Shown here piece by piece: positions 35,082 to 43,776 of a stretch of 64,000 bases of DNA (positions are counted from its first letter, which is position 1; each line of letters opens with the position of its first letter). Origin of the DNA: Roseiterribacter gracilis. Its GTDB lineage: Bacteria; Pseudomonadota; Alphaproteobacteria; BOG-932; Roseiterribacteraceae. Both the position numbers and the translations under genes were made by a program. Under the pieces are notes generated by a model, which ran no database searches, was not told where the DNA came from, and was given only the letters and a program-made list of their open reading frames with translations. The stretch covers positions 1,984,001 through 2,048,000 of the forward strand of contig BOPV01000001.1 in the NCBI GenBank assembly GCA_018332375.1, read 5' to 3'.

Positions 35082-35689
35082 CTCTTTTCTCCGCTCGCAG
35101 TCGGCCGCCCCACCAACCCCGCCTGCTCGCGTAAGTTCGTGGGTAGCCACCTCTTCTCTTCGATCAACTTCACGCACGCGGCGCGCACGGCGTCGGGTGC
35201 AAAACCGGAGGCGCGCAGACGTTCGCGCAGATCGGACAATTCGCGCAGATGCTCGCCCCACGACTGGTCCAGTTGGCTTTCCAGCCAGCTACGCAGCTTC
35301 TGCGCCAGGGTCGGGCTTTTGCCGCCGGTCGAAATCGCAACGACGAGATCGCCGCGCCGCACCAACGACGGTACGTGCAGATCGCACAAGGCGTTCACGT
35401 CCTCGACATTCACCAACACCGCATAGTCGCGCGCCAGGCGCGCCAGCGGCGTCGCGCGGCCCAAGTCGATACCGGCGACGAACAACAGTGACAGACCAGC
35501 CAGTTGATGTTCGGACGGCATGCCATGCAGCGCACCAGCCGCAAGCAGGCTGGGATCCCCGTCAGGTGCATAGAGTTCGAGCGCACCTGCGCCCGCTTCC
35601 TGCAGCAAGGTGAGACGCTTCCACGCGGCGGGACCATGCCCCACCAGCGCAACCGGCAAGGTCCCAACGTCAATCGCAAGCGGCAGCAT
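35078..35689 (-). CDS. Siroheme synthase, Met8-type (precorrin-2 dehydrogenase / ferrochelatase)
   Basis: A 203-residue protein like the N-terminal half of E. coli CysG. The NAD-binding region (VALVGHGPAAWKRLTLLQEAG) and the later VNVEDVNALCDLHVPSLVRRGDL and ISTGGKSPTLAQKLR (active-site region) match precorrin-2 dehydrogenase / sirohydrochlorin ferrochelatase. It makes the siroheme required by CysI; the methylation step is done by CobA on the opposite arm. It begins one base after the cysI stop and overlaps the ferredoxin start by four bases. Confidence 0.88.
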   Translation of the reverse strand: MLPLAIDVGTLPVALVGHGPAAWKRLTLLQEAGAGALELYAPDGDPSLLAAGALHGMPSEHQLAGLSLLFVAGIDLGRATPLARLARDYAVLVNVEDVNALCDLHVPSLVRRGDLVVAISTGGKSPTLAQKLRSWLESQLDQSWGEHLRELSDLRERLRASGFAPDAVRAACVKLIEEKRWLPTNLREQAGLVGRPTASGEKS

Positions 35690-35690
35690 G

Positions 35691-37382
35691 TCAGGCGGCC
35701 TGGCGTTCGGCGATATAGCCCAGCAGCGTTTCGACGCCGGCGCGTGCGCACCAGTCGCCGAACCGTTCTTTGCCGTCGCGACGATCGCGCCATTCGCCGA
35801 ACAGACGTTCCAGCGTCGCGGGAATGTCGGTGAACGGCATGCGATCGATCAGGCGGAAATTCATTCGCGTGCCTTCGCGGTCGCCGCCGACAAACAACGC
35901 ATAGTCGTTCGCCGTACGGCCGACGATGCCGACGTCGCCGACGTAAGGACGCGCGCAGCCATTCGGGCAACCGGTGATCCGCACCGTCATCCCCTCGCCC
36001 GCCAGCCCCTGTCGTTCCAGCGCCGCATCGATATCGGCGACCAGTTGATCGCGCACACGTTCAGCTTCGCCCAGCGCCAGGCCGCAGGTCGGGAAGGCCG
36101 GGCACGCCAAGGTCAGCTTGTCGAGCCGCGTCCGTTCTTCGGCGAGTTTGACTTTGTGGGCACGCAGCACCGCTTCGATGCCGAAGCGATCTTCGGCGCG
36201 CGCATTCGACAACAACACGTCTTGGTCCGGCGTCAGCACCGGATCGACGTGAAAGCGCGTCACGATTTCGCGTAGCGCCGAACGCAACTGCACGCCGTCG
36301 GCATCGGCGATACGGCCGCTCGGTACCGGCACGCCGAGCCAGAATTTTCCGTCGCCCTGCGCATGCCAGCCGAGATGATCGGGGATCTGCACCGGCGCCA
36401 TCTGCACCGGCGCCGCAAGCTGTTTGCCCAGATCGGCTTCGAGGATCGCCTTGCACGCGGGCGTGCCCAGCGCATCGACGACATATTTCAGGCGCGCATG
36501 TTTGCGGTCGGTGCGATCGCCATAATCGCGATGCAGACGCACCACCGCTTCGGCGATCGGCAGAAGATCGTCGGGTTCAACGAAGCAAACGAGCGTCGCC
36601 AAGCGCGCATAGGTATTGGCGCGATTGTGGGTCAGACCCAGCCCGCCGCCGATCGCGACGTTCCAGCCCTTCAATTCTTCACCGTCGAAAATGGCAAACA
36701 GCGCCAGATCGTTGGCGTAGAGATCGGCGGAATTGTCGTCGACCGTGCCCAGCGCGGTTTTGAATTTCCGCGGCAGATAGGTTTTGCCGTAGAGCGGCTC
36801 GGGTTCGGCCTGGGTCGGCGGGACCTTTACGCCGTCGACGAAAATCTCGTGATGCGCGCGCGTCTTCGGCAACAGCGATACCGACAGAAGATCGGCCGCG
36901 TCGCGCAAAATCTGGTGCCGCTTGTCGGCGATCGGCGCTGGCGTCGTCATCACGTTGCGCGCAACGTCGCCGCAAGCGGCCATCGTCGTCAGCAGATGCG
37001 CTTCGATTTCGCCGACCAGCTCGCGCAGGTCGCCTTTCAGAATGCCGTGAAACTGGATCGCCTGGCGCGTCGTGATGCGCAGCGTGCCGTTGGCGCGCTT
37101 CGCGCAAAGTTCGTCGAGCGCCAGATATTGCTGTGCCGTCAGACGCCCGCCGGGAATGCGGACGCGCGCCATGCACTGCCACTCTTTCTCCAGGCCCGCC
37201 TGTTTGCGCTCGGTCGCGGTGTCGCGATCGTACTGCTCGTAGACGCCGTGGAATTTGAGCAAGTCGTACGCTGCATCGCTGAATTGCGCGGCGCTCGACG
37301 CGAGCTCTTCGCCCAGGGACCCGCGGAGCCCGAAGCTCGCGGATTTGCTGCCTTCGACCGATGAAAGTTTGCCCGCCGCCAT
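35691..37382 (-). CDS. cysI: Sulfite reductase hemoprotein (nitrite/sulfite reductase family)
   Basis: A 563-residue siroheme / 4Fe-4S enzyme that reduces sulfite to sulfide. Two pseudo-symmetric halves are visible. Cluster ligands are in ACPAFPTCGLALGEAER (C-x5-C) and GCPNGCARP (C-x3-C). Arginine and lysine residues for anion binding lie in CMARVRIPGGRLTAQ and LRITTRQAIQFHG. Assimilatory nitrite reductase is possible for this family, but the sulfur genes on both sides favour sulfite. It is the first gene of the leftward operon, divergent from cobA over a 98-base promoter region. Confidence 0.92.
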   Translation of the reverse strand: MAAGKLSSVEGSKSASFGLRGSLGEELASSAAQFSDAAYDLLKFHGVYEQYDRDTATERKQAGLEKEWQCMARVRIPGGRLTAQQYLALDELCAKRANGTLRITTRQAIQFHGILKGDLRELVGEIEAHLLTTMAACGDVARNVMTTPAPIADKRHQILRDAADLLSVSLLPKTRAHHEIFVDGVKVPPTQAEPEPLYGKTYLPRKFKTALGTVDDNSADLYANDLALFAIFDGEELKGWNVAIGGGLGLTHNRANTYARLATLVCFVEPDDLLPIAEAVVRLHRDYGDRTDRKHARLKYVVDALGTPACKAILEADLGKQLAAPVQMAPVQIPDHLGWHAQGDGKFWLGVPVPSGRIADADGVQLRSALREIVTRFHVDPVLTPDQDVLLSNARAEDRFGIEAVLRAHKVKLAEERTRLDKLTLACPAFPTCGLALGEAERVRDQLVADIDAALERQGLAGEGMTVRITGCPNGCARPYVGDVGIVGRTANDYALFVGGDREGTRMNFRLIDRMPFTDIPATLERLFGEWRDRRDGKERFGDWCARAGVETLLGYIAERQAA

Positions 37383-37480
37383 GACGACCGCCGCCTAACT
37401 ACAAAGTGACTTGGTATTTGACGTACGTCCGACTCTGGCTGAATGTGAATTAGAACTCAATACCCGATTGGCTGTGTAAT
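37383..37480. promoter_or_regulatory. Divergent promoter region cysI / cobA
   Basis: A 98-base AT-richer gap feeding both arms of the sulfur island. It carries an inverted pair GGTATT (37413-37418) and AATACC (37459-37464), a possible site for the Rrf2 protein. A TTGACG at 37418 could be a rightward -35 element. No experimental support. Confidence 0.5.
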
Positions 37481-38326
37481 ATGCATTCGCTCGCCCACTC
37501 GACCACGCTCCCGCAGCTCGAAGCGGGATCCGTTTGGCTCGTTGGTGCCGGTCCCGGCGACCCGGGATTGCTGACTCTTCATGCGGTTGGCGCCATCCGG
37601 GCGGCCGACCTCGTCCTCTATGACGCGCTGATCAACACCGAGATCCTGAGCGAGGCGCGCCGCAACGCGCGGCTGGTCTGCGTCGGGCGCCGGAAGGGAA
37701 ATGCCCCGACCACGCAGGACGAGATCGCGCGGCTGATGATTGAAGGCGCCCGCGACGGGTTGCGCGTGGTCCGGCTCAAAGGCGGCGATCCGTGCATGTT
37801 CGGCCGCGGCGGCGAAGAAGCAGCCGCGCTGCGCGACGCCGGCATTCCGTTCCGCATCGTGCCCGGCGTCACGGCCGGGATCGGCGGCCTTGCCTATGCT
37901 GGCATCGCGGCGACGCATCGCGACGCCAATGCAGCGGTGACGTTCCTCACCGGTCACCAGACCGGCGGTGCGTTGCCCGGCGATCTCGATTGGGATGCGT
38001 TGGCGCGTAGCGACAATGCGCTGGTCGTCTATATGGGCGTCAGCGCGCTCGACCGCGTCGTACCCGCCTTGCTCAGCCATGGTCGCGACGCCGCGACGCC
38101 GGTTGCGATCGTCGCGCATGCCACGACGCCGTCGCAGCGCGTGCTGAACACGACCTTGGGCGAAGCGGTGCTGGCCGCCCGGCGCGCGAAAATCGACGCG
38201 CCGGCGTTGATCGTGATCGGCCGCATCGCCGATCCCGCGCTGGCGACGCCGTGGTTCGAGCCGCAGCAGGACGAGCACGCAGCCCGCATCACCGACCGGT
38301 CGCTACTCGCCGCCTTTACGGCTTGA
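37481..38326 (+). CDS. cobA: Uroporphyrinogen-III C-methyltransferase (SUMT)
   Basis: A 281-residue SAM-dependent methyltransferase that converts uroporphyrinogen III to precorrin-2, the first step towards siroheme. Signatures: VWLVGAGPGDPGLLTLHAVG at the N terminus, DLVLYDALI, RLKGGDPCMFGRGGEE and PGVTAGIGG, followed by AATHRD. It equals the C-terminal half of E. coli CysG; here the Met8 half is a separate gene on the other strand. It is followed after four bases by cysH. Confidence 0.93.
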   Translation: MHSLAHSTTLPQLEAGSVWLVGAGPGDPGLLTLHAVGAIRAADLVLYDALINTEILSEARRNARLVCVGRRKGNAPTTQDEIARLMIEGARDGLRVVRLKGGDPCMFGRGGEEAAALRDAGIPFRIVPGVTAGIGGLAYAGIAATHRDANAAVTFLTGHQTGGALPGDLDWDALARSDNALVVYMGVSALDRVVPALLSHGRDAATPVAIVAHATTPSQRVLNTTLGEAVLAARRAKIDAPALIVIGRIADPALATPWFEPQQDEHAARITDRSLLAAFTA

Positions 38327-38330
38327 TGTC

Positions 38331-39014
38331 ATGTCACGCCCGCTCGCTGAGTTGGAGGCGATGCTCGCCGCGACGTCGACTCTCGACGGGCGTGCGCTGC
38401 TCGCGCACGCGCTACAGGCATGGCCCGGCGATGTCGCCGTCGCTTCGTCCTTCGGCGCCGAAAGCGCGGTGCTGCTGGCGCTGATCGCCGAGATCGATCC
38501 CACGACGCCGGTTCTGTTTCTCGACACCGGCAAATTGTTCGGCGAAACCCGCCGCTATCGCGACACCTTGGTCGAGACGCTGGGCCTGACCGATGTGCGC
38601 GTGGTCGCGCCCGACGCAGAAGAGCTGCGCCGCGAAGACGACGACGAATTTCTGTTCCAACGCGATCCCGACGCATGCTGCGACTTGCGCAAAGTGCGGC
38701 CGCTGGACCGCGCGTTGCGGCCGTTCAGCGCCTGGGTCAATGGACGCAAACGGTTTCACTCTGCCAACCGCGCTGCCATTCCGACCGTCGAACTTGCCGA
38801 CGGGCGATTGAAGCTGACGCCGCTAGCAACCTGGAGCAGCGCCGACGTTGCGCGCGAATTTCTGAAACGCGGCCTGCCGCAACATCCGCTGGTCGCCGAC
38901 GGGTTCAAGTCGATCGGTTGCTACACCTGCACGTCGCGCGTCGCGGACGACCAGGATCTTCGTGCCGGCCGTTGGGCCGGCCAACAAAAAACAGAATGCG
39001 GAATTCACCGATGA
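38331..39014 (+). CDS. cysH: Adenylyl-sulfate (APS/PAPS) reductase
   Basis: A 227-residue enzyme that reduces activated sulfate to sulfite. The PP-loop-like VASSFGAESAVLL binds the nucleotide. Four cluster cysteines, C116/C117 (DACCDLRKV) and C197/C200 (GCYTCTSRV), mark the 4Fe-4S type, which normally prefers APS. The catalytic cysteine is C223 in KTECGIH at the C terminus. Because an APS kinase domain is also encoded (cysNC), either APS or PAPS may be used. It overlaps the cysD start by four bases (ATGA). Confidence 0.93.
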   Translation: MSRPLAELEAMLAATSTLDGRALLAHALQAWPGDVAVASSFGAESAVLLALIAEIDPTTPVLFLDTGKLFGETRRYRDTLVETLGLTDVRVVAPDAEELRREDDDEFLFQRDPDACCDLRKVRPLDRALRPFSAWVNGRKRFHSANRAAIPTVELADGRLKLTPLATWSSADVAREFLKRGLPQHPLVADGFKSIGCYTCTSRVADDQDLRAGRWAGQQKTECGIHR

Positions 39015-39853
39015 AGTTGGCACGCGTGGCACAGCCTGTTTCCCCGAGTCTCGGTGCGACGGACAATCTCGACGATCTTGAAAATCGCAGCATCTGGCTG
39101 ATCCGCGAGGCCTATGCGCGGCTGAAACCGCTCGGGATGCTGTGGTCGATCGGCAAAGATTCAAACGTCGTGCTGTGGTTGGCGCGCAAGGCCTTCCTCG
39201 GCCGCGTGCCGTTCCCGGTGGTGCAGCTCGACACCGGTATGGAGCTGCCCGAGGTTTACGCGTTCCGCGACCGTATCGTGCAGGAATGGAATCTCGATCT
39301 GCGGATCGAGACTTGCCCGCCCGAAAGCGAGATGGATCCGACCTTGCCGCCCGCCACACGTGCGGCTGCGCGCAAGACGGCAGGGCTGCAGGCGCTGCTC
39401 GAACGCGAACAGCTGCGCGGCGTGCTGGTCGGCATTCGTCGTGACGAACAAGGCACGCGCGCCAAGGAACGCGTCTTCTCGCCCCGCTCGCTCGGCGGCA
39501 ACTGGGACGTGACGCAGCAGCCAGCCGAATTCTGGGACCAGTATCGCACCGACTTCCCGGTCGGCGCGCATGTGCGCGTACATCCGCTGCTGGATTGGAG
39601 CGAGCTGGACGTGTGGCGCTACACGCGCCGCGAACAGATCCCCATCGTCCCGCTTTACTTGGCGAAAAACGGCAAGCGCTACAGGTCGCTGGGCGAAAAG
39701 AACGTGACGTTCCCGGTCGACAGCAACGCCTCGTCGATCGACGAAATCATTGCCGAGCTGGAAACCACCCGCATTCCCGAGCGCGCCGGCCGGTCGATCG
39801 ATTCCGAAACCGAAGACTCGTTCGAACGTCTGCGCCAAGCGGGGTACATGTAA
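39011..39853 (+). CDS. cysD: Sulfate adenylyltransferase small subunit
   Basis: A 280-residue ATP pyrophosphatase subunit that forms APS from sulfate and ATP, driven by CysN GTPase activity. PP-loop variant LWSIGKDSNVVLWLARKA; later GIRRDEQGTRAKERVFSPR, DVWRYTRREQIPIVPLY and the C-terminal SSIDEIIAELETTRIPERAGR are typical CysD. The start at 39011 is set by the ATGA overlap with cysH; a much longer open frame upstream is antisense noise over cysH. The stop overlaps the cysNC start (TAATG). Confidence 0.94.
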   Translation: MKLARVAQPVSPSLGATDNLDDLENRSIWLIREAYARLKPLGMLWSIGKDSNVVLWLARKAFLGRVPFPVVQLDTGMELPEVYAFRDRIVQEWNLDLRIETCPPESEMDPTLPPATRAAARKTAGLQALLEREQLRGVLVGIRRDEQGTRAKERVFSPRSLGGNWDVTQQPAEFWDQYRTDFPVGAHVRVHPLLDWSELDVWRYTRREQIPIVPLYLAKNGKRYRSLGEKNVTFPVDSNASSIDEIIAELETTRIPERAGRSIDSETEDSFERLRQAGYM

Positions 39854-41739
39854 TGAGCGGCGACGAACGCGCTTTGCGCATCGTCGTGGTCGGCCATGTC
39901 GACCACGGCAAGTCGACCTTGATCGGGCGCCTGCTGCACGATGCCGACGCGCTGCCCGACGGCCGCGTCGCGCAAGTCCAGCAATCGAGCGACGCGCGCG
40001 GCGTCGGATTCGAATGGTCGTTCGTAATCGACGCGCTGCAGGCCGAACGCGACCAGGGCATCACGATCGAAACCAGCCGCCTGTCCTTTGCGACCGAGCG
40101 CCGCCGGATCGAAATCATCGACGCGCCCGGCCACGGCGAATTCCTGCGCAACATGGTGACGGGCGCGGCCAGCGCCGATGCCGCCATTGCAGTGATCGAC
40201 GTGCGCGAAGGTGCGGTGGCGCAGGCACGCCGCCATCTGTTTCTGCTGTCGCTGCTGGGCGTGCGCAAAGTCGTGGTCGCGATCAACAAGATGGACACGG
40301 TCGGTTGGGACCGCGCCGCCTTCGATCGCGTCGCCAATGAAACCCGCGACTATCTCGCCGAACTGGCGCTGAAGCCCGTTGCGATCGTGCCCATCTCGGC
40401 GCGCGGCGGCGAGAATGTGTGGAACGGCAGCGATGCCGCTGCCTGGCATGACTCCAGCCTGCGCGATGCGCTCGACGCGCTGGAGCCGACGCCGGCCGCC
40501 GAAAATCGTGCGCTGCGTCTTGCGGTGCAGGACGTCTATCGCGACGGCGAGCGCCGCATCATTGCCGGCCGCGTCGAAAGCGGTCGCGTGCGCGTTGGCG
40601 ACGAGATTGCGTTTCTGCCGGGTGGCCAACGCGCTCGCGTCGCAACCATCGAAGGCTGGAACGAGCCGGTGGCGCGCATCGCAGCGGCGGCGGGCCAGAC
40701 GGTCGCGCTGACTCTCGATCAGAAATTGTTCGTCGCGCGCGGCCATCTTGCCGTTGCCGCGGGCGCAGCACCCGACGCGGTGCGCCGCATTCGCGTGCGT
40801 GCCTTCTGGCTGTCGCCGAAACCGTTGCTGCAAGGCGCCGAACTGCGCCTGCGCATTGCGACCGCCGACCATCGCGTGACGGTGGTGCAGATCGAACGCG
40901 CGATCGACGTCGAAACCTTGGCGCCGGTCGAAGCCGACACGATCGTGTCGGGCCAGATCGCCGATCTGGTGTTGGAATCGAACGAGCCGATGCTGGTCGA
41001 TATCGCGGCCGACATCGCACCGACCGGACGGGGCGTGCTGGTCGACGGGCACGACGTGTCGGGCGGTTGCCTTGTGCTCGACAAGCTGACGACGCGGGCA
41101 CGACGTGCCGCTGCGCGTCGCAACGATCTTCGCCCACCGCCCGAACGCGTGACGCAGGCGCGCCGCGCCGAAAAGTCGGGCCATACCGGCGGCGTCCTGT
41201 GGCTGACCGGCCTGTCGGGCAGCGGCAAGTCGACCTTGTCCTTGGCGCTCGAAGAGCAATTGTTCGAGCAAGGCTGGCGCACCGTGGTGCTGGACGGCGA
41301 CCGTGTGCGCGGCGGCCTGTCGTCGGATCTCGGCTTTGCCCCCGAAGACCGCACGGAAAATGTGCGGCGTGTGGCCGAAACCGCGAAGCTGCTGTCCGAT
41401 TCCGGACTCCTCGTCATCGTCGCGCTGATCTCGCCGGAACGTAGCCAGCGTGCTGATGCACGCCGCATCATCGGCGATGCCGCGTTTCGCGAAATCTATA
41501 TTGAAGCTGACATTGCGACCTGCGCCGCGCGCGACCCGAAAGGGCTTTACGCCCGCGCCAAAGCGCGCAAGCTGACCGGGTTCACCGGCGTCGATAGCGC
41601 CTATGAACCGCCGCTGGCGCCCGAGCTGGTGGTGGATACAGCAAGTCTGGACAGCACTGCCTCACTCGCCCGTCTGGCGGATTACACGGACAGCCAGTTC
41701 AGCTGTCGAAGCGGCACGGTACGCGCCCTTGAAGGCTGA
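39853..41739 (+). CDS. cysNC: Bifunctional sulfate adenylyltransferase GTPase subunit / APS kinase
   Basis: A 628-residue fusion. Residues 1-430 are the CysN GTPase (elongation-factor-like): GHVDHGKSTLIGRLL, DAPGHGEFLRNM, NKMD, then beta-barrel domains. Residues 440-625 are APS kinase (CysC) with P-loop GLSGSGKSTLSLALEE, DGDRVRGGLSSDLGF and the LISPERSQRADAR lid. Together with CysD it makes APS and then PAPS. NodQ-type fusions like this are common in Alphaproteobacteria. A 75-base gap with two hairpins separates it from sbp. Confidence 0.95.
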   Translation: MSGDERALRIVVVGHVDHGKSTLIGRLLHDADALPDGRVAQVQQSSDARGVGFEWSFVIDALQAERDQGITIETSRLSFATERRRIEIIDAPGHGEFLRNMVTGAASADAAIAVIDVREGAVAQARRHLFLLSLLGVRKVVVAINKMDTVGWDRAAFDRVANETRDYLAELALKPVAIVPISARGGENVWNGSDAAAWHDSSLRDALDALEPTPAAENRALRLAVQDVYRDGERRIIAGRVESGRVRVGDEIAFLPGGQRARVATIEGWNEPVARIAAAAGQTVALTLDQKLFVARGHLAVAAGAAPDAVRRIRVRAFWLSPKPLLQGAELRLRIATADHRVTVVQIERAIDVETLAPVEADTIVSGQIADLVLESNEPMLVDIAADIAPTGRGVLVDGHDVSGGCLVLDKLTTRARRAAARRNDLRPPPERVTQARRAEKSGHTGGVLWLTGLSGSGKSTLSLALEEQLFEQGWRTVVLDGDRVRGGLSSDLGFAPEDRTENVRRVAETAKLLSDSGLLVIVALISPERSQRADARRIIGDAAFREIYIEADIATCAARDPKGLYARAKARKLTGFTGVDSAYEPPLAPELVVDTASLDSTASLARLADYTDSQFSCRSGTVRALEG

Positions 41740-41740
41740 A

Positions 41741-41784
41741 GCGGGCTTTGCCCGTAGCGAACGTTGAATGCGGGCCGTGCCCGC
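41741..41784. repeat. Pair of REP-like palindromes between cysNC and sbp
   Basis: Two GC-rich hairpins in tandem: CGGGC-TTT-GCCCG (41742-41754) and GCGGGC-CGT-GCCCGC (41770-41784), spaced by 15 bases. They begin right after the cysNC stop. They may lower read-through or protect mRNA ends within the operon. Confidence 0.55.
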
Positions 41785-41814
41785 CGAATTGACGACCCCT
41801 GGACGGAGGACTGC

Positions 41815-42816
41815 ATGCGACGCCCAATTTTGTGGCTTGCCGCGATTTCACTTGTGCTTGCGGGCAGCGCGCAGGCGCAGACGCGGCTTTTGAATGTCTC
41901 GTACGATCCGACACGCGAACTCTATGTCGAGATCAACAAGGCCTTTGCCGACAAGTGGAAGAAAGACACCGGCGAACAATTGCTGATCGAGCAAAGCCAC
42001 GGCGGCTCGGGCAAACAGGCGCGTTCGGTGATCGACGGGCTGGAAGCCGACGTCGTCACCTTGGCGCTGGCCTATGACATCGACGCGATCGCGAAAGTTG
42101 GTTTCGTCAAAGAAGATTGGGCCAAGCGCCTGCCGCTGAACGCGTCGCCCTATACGTCGACGATCGTGTTCCTGGTCAAGAAGGGCAATCCGAAAGCGAT
42201 CAAGGACTGGGCCGACCTGATCAAGCCGGGCGTCGAAGTGATTACGCCCAACCCGAAGACGTCGGGTGGTGCACGCTGGAATTACCTGGCGGCGTGGGCC
42301 TGGGCCAAAGACACCAATGGCGGTGACGAAGCGAAGGCGCGCGACTACGTCACGCAAGTGTTCAAACACGTGCCGGTCCTCGATACGGGTGCACGCGGCG
42401 CAACGGTGACGTTCACCGAACGCGGCGTTGGCGACGTGTTGCTGGCGTGGGAGAACGAAGCGTTCCTGGCGCTGAAAGAATTCGGCAACGACAAGTTCGA
42501 AATCGTCGTGCCGTCGAAATCGATCCTGGCCGAACCGCCGGTCGCAGTCGTCGACAGCGTCGTCGACAAGAAGAAGACGCGCAAACAGGCGGAAGCCTAT
42601 TTGACCTTCCTCTACAGTCCGGAAGGTCAGGAAATCGCGGCCAAGAATTTCTATCGTCCGCGCGACAAGGTGGTCGCCGACAAATACGCCGCGACCTTCC
42701 CCAAAGTCGACCTGGTGACGATCGACAAGGCGTTTGACGGTTGGACCAAAGCCCAGGCGACGCATTTCGCCGACGGCGGCGTGTTCGACCAGATTTATAA
42801 GCCTGGAGCGAAGTGA
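41815..42816 (+). CDS. sbp: Periplasmic sulfate-binding protein
   Basis: A 333-residue ABC-transport binding protein. Signal peptide 1-22 ([15 protein letters not shown]). Family signatures: [69 protein letters not shown], and [14 protein letters not shown] near the C terminus. It delivers sulfate or thiosulfate to CysTWA. ATG 41815 has GGAGGA upstream. Followed by an intergenic repeat and then cysT. Confidence 0.95.
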   Translation: MRRPILWLAAISLVLAGSAQAQTRLLNVSYDPTRELYVEINKAFADKWKKDTGEQLLIEQSHGGSGKQARSVIDGLEADVVTLALAYDIDAIAKVGFVKEDWAKRLPLNASPYTSTIVFLVKKGNPKAIKDWADLIKPGVEVITPNPKTSGGARWNYLAAWAWAKDTNGGDEAKARDYVTQVFKHVPVLDTGARGATVTFTERGVGDVLLAWENEAFLALKEFGNDKFEIVVPSKSILAEPPVAVVDSVVDKKKTRKQAEAYLTFLYSPEGQEIAAKNFYRPRDKVVADKYAATFPKVDLVTIDKAFDGWTKAQATHFADGGVFDQIYKPGAK

Positions 42817-42835
42817 GCTTCACTGCTGCTCATAT

Positions 42836-42911
42836 CCCTTCTCCCCTCGGGGAGAGGGTTAGGGTGAGGGGGCATCACAAGCACCCCCTCACTTTCCCGT
42901 TGGGGCGAGGA
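42836..42911. repeat. Intergenic repeat of the CCCTTCTCCCC...GGGTGAGGGGG type
   Basis: A 76-base element in the sbp-cysT gap. Its left half (CTCCCCTCGGGGAGAGGG) is self-complementary, and GTGAGGGGG at 42864 pairs with CCCCCTCAC at 42883. This C/G-tract family is common between genes in many Proteobacteria. Its right end, GGGGCGAGGAGA, also provides the Shine-Dalgarno sequence of cysT. Confidence 0.75.
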
Positions 42912-42919
42912 GAGTCGGC

Positions 42920-43771
42920 ATGACACTAGCACTCGACTCTGTACGCAGAGGCCAACGCGCAAAGGTGTTGCCGGGATTCCGGCTCACGCTGGGGATCACA
43001 CTCGCCTGGTTGTCGGCGATCGTGTTGGTTCCGATGTTTGCGCTGGTGTCGCGTGCGGCGGGTGTCGGGTTCGATGGTATGATCGCCAGCGCAACCGACG
43101 CGCGTGTGCTGGCGTCGTTTCGCATTACGTTCGGCGCCTCACTGATCGCAGCCACGATCAACCTCGTCTTCGGCACGATGTTGGCGTGGGCGCTGGTGCG
43201 CTGGCGCTTTCCCGGCCGGCGTTTGCTGGACGGGTTCGTCGATCTTCCGTTTGCCTTGCCGACGGCAGTCGCCGGCATCGCGCTCACGACCTTGTGGGCC
43301 AAGCGCGGCATGCTGGGACAAATCGCCGACGGGTATGGACTCCAGATCGCGTTCGCGCCGCCCGGCATTGCGATTGCGCTGGTGTTCATCGGCCTGCCTT
43401 TTGTGGTGCGCACGGTGCAGCCGGTGTTGGAAGAGCTGGAACCCGAAATTGAAGAAGCAGCCGCAACCTTGGGCGCATCGCGCCTGCAGACGATTGCGCG
43501 CGTCGTGCTGCCCGAATTGCTGCCGGCCTTGCTAACCGGTTTCGCGCTCGCCTTCGCGCGCGCGGTTGGCGAATACGGGTCGGTGATTTTCATCGCTGGC
43601 AACCGGCCCGGCCAAACCGAAATCGTGCCGCTGCTGATCGTCACCAAGCTCGAACAATACGACTATGCCGGCGCTGCTGCGCTGGCGGTGTTGATGTTGC
43701 TGGTGTCGTTCGTGATGCTGCTGGCGATCAATCTGCTGCAGCGCTGGGCCAAGAAGCGTCATGGGAACTGA
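42920..43771 (+). CDS. cysT: Sulfate ABC transporter permease CysT (CysU)
   Basis: A 283-residue inner-membrane permease with six helices. The EAA loop lies in [29 protein letters not shown] sequence. [10 protein letters not shown] and [15 protein letters not shown] are characteristic of CysT. The ribosome binding site GAGGAG lies seven bases before the ATG and belongs to the intergenic repeat. It is followed after five bases by cysW. Confidence 0.94.
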   Translation: MTLALDSVRRGQRAKVLPGFRLTLGITLAWLSAIVLVPMFALVSRAAGVGFDGMIASATDARVLASFRITFGASLIAATINLVFGTMLAWALVRWRFPGRRLLDGFVDLPFALPTAVAGIALTTLWAKRGMLGQIADGYGLQIAFAPPGIAIALVFIGLPFVVRTVQPVLEELEPEIEEAAATLGASRLQTIARVVLPELLPALLTGFALAFARAVGEYGSVIFIAGNRPGQTEIVPLLIVTKLEQYDYAGAAALAVLMLLVSFVMLLAINLLQRWAKKRHGN

Positions 43772-43776
43772 TCGCC

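Noticed and set aside
37455..37475. Third copy of the CTACCCGAWTGGGGGA box (AATACCCGATTGGCTG)
   Set aside because: Only the TACCCGATTGG core matches; the G-tract is missing and the context is the sulfur island, so it is probably coincidence.
39679..41271. Minus-strand open frame (about 530 codons) inside cysNC
   Set aside because: Antisense to a textbook cysNC gene with all motifs in frame; composition typical of a GC-rich shadow frame.
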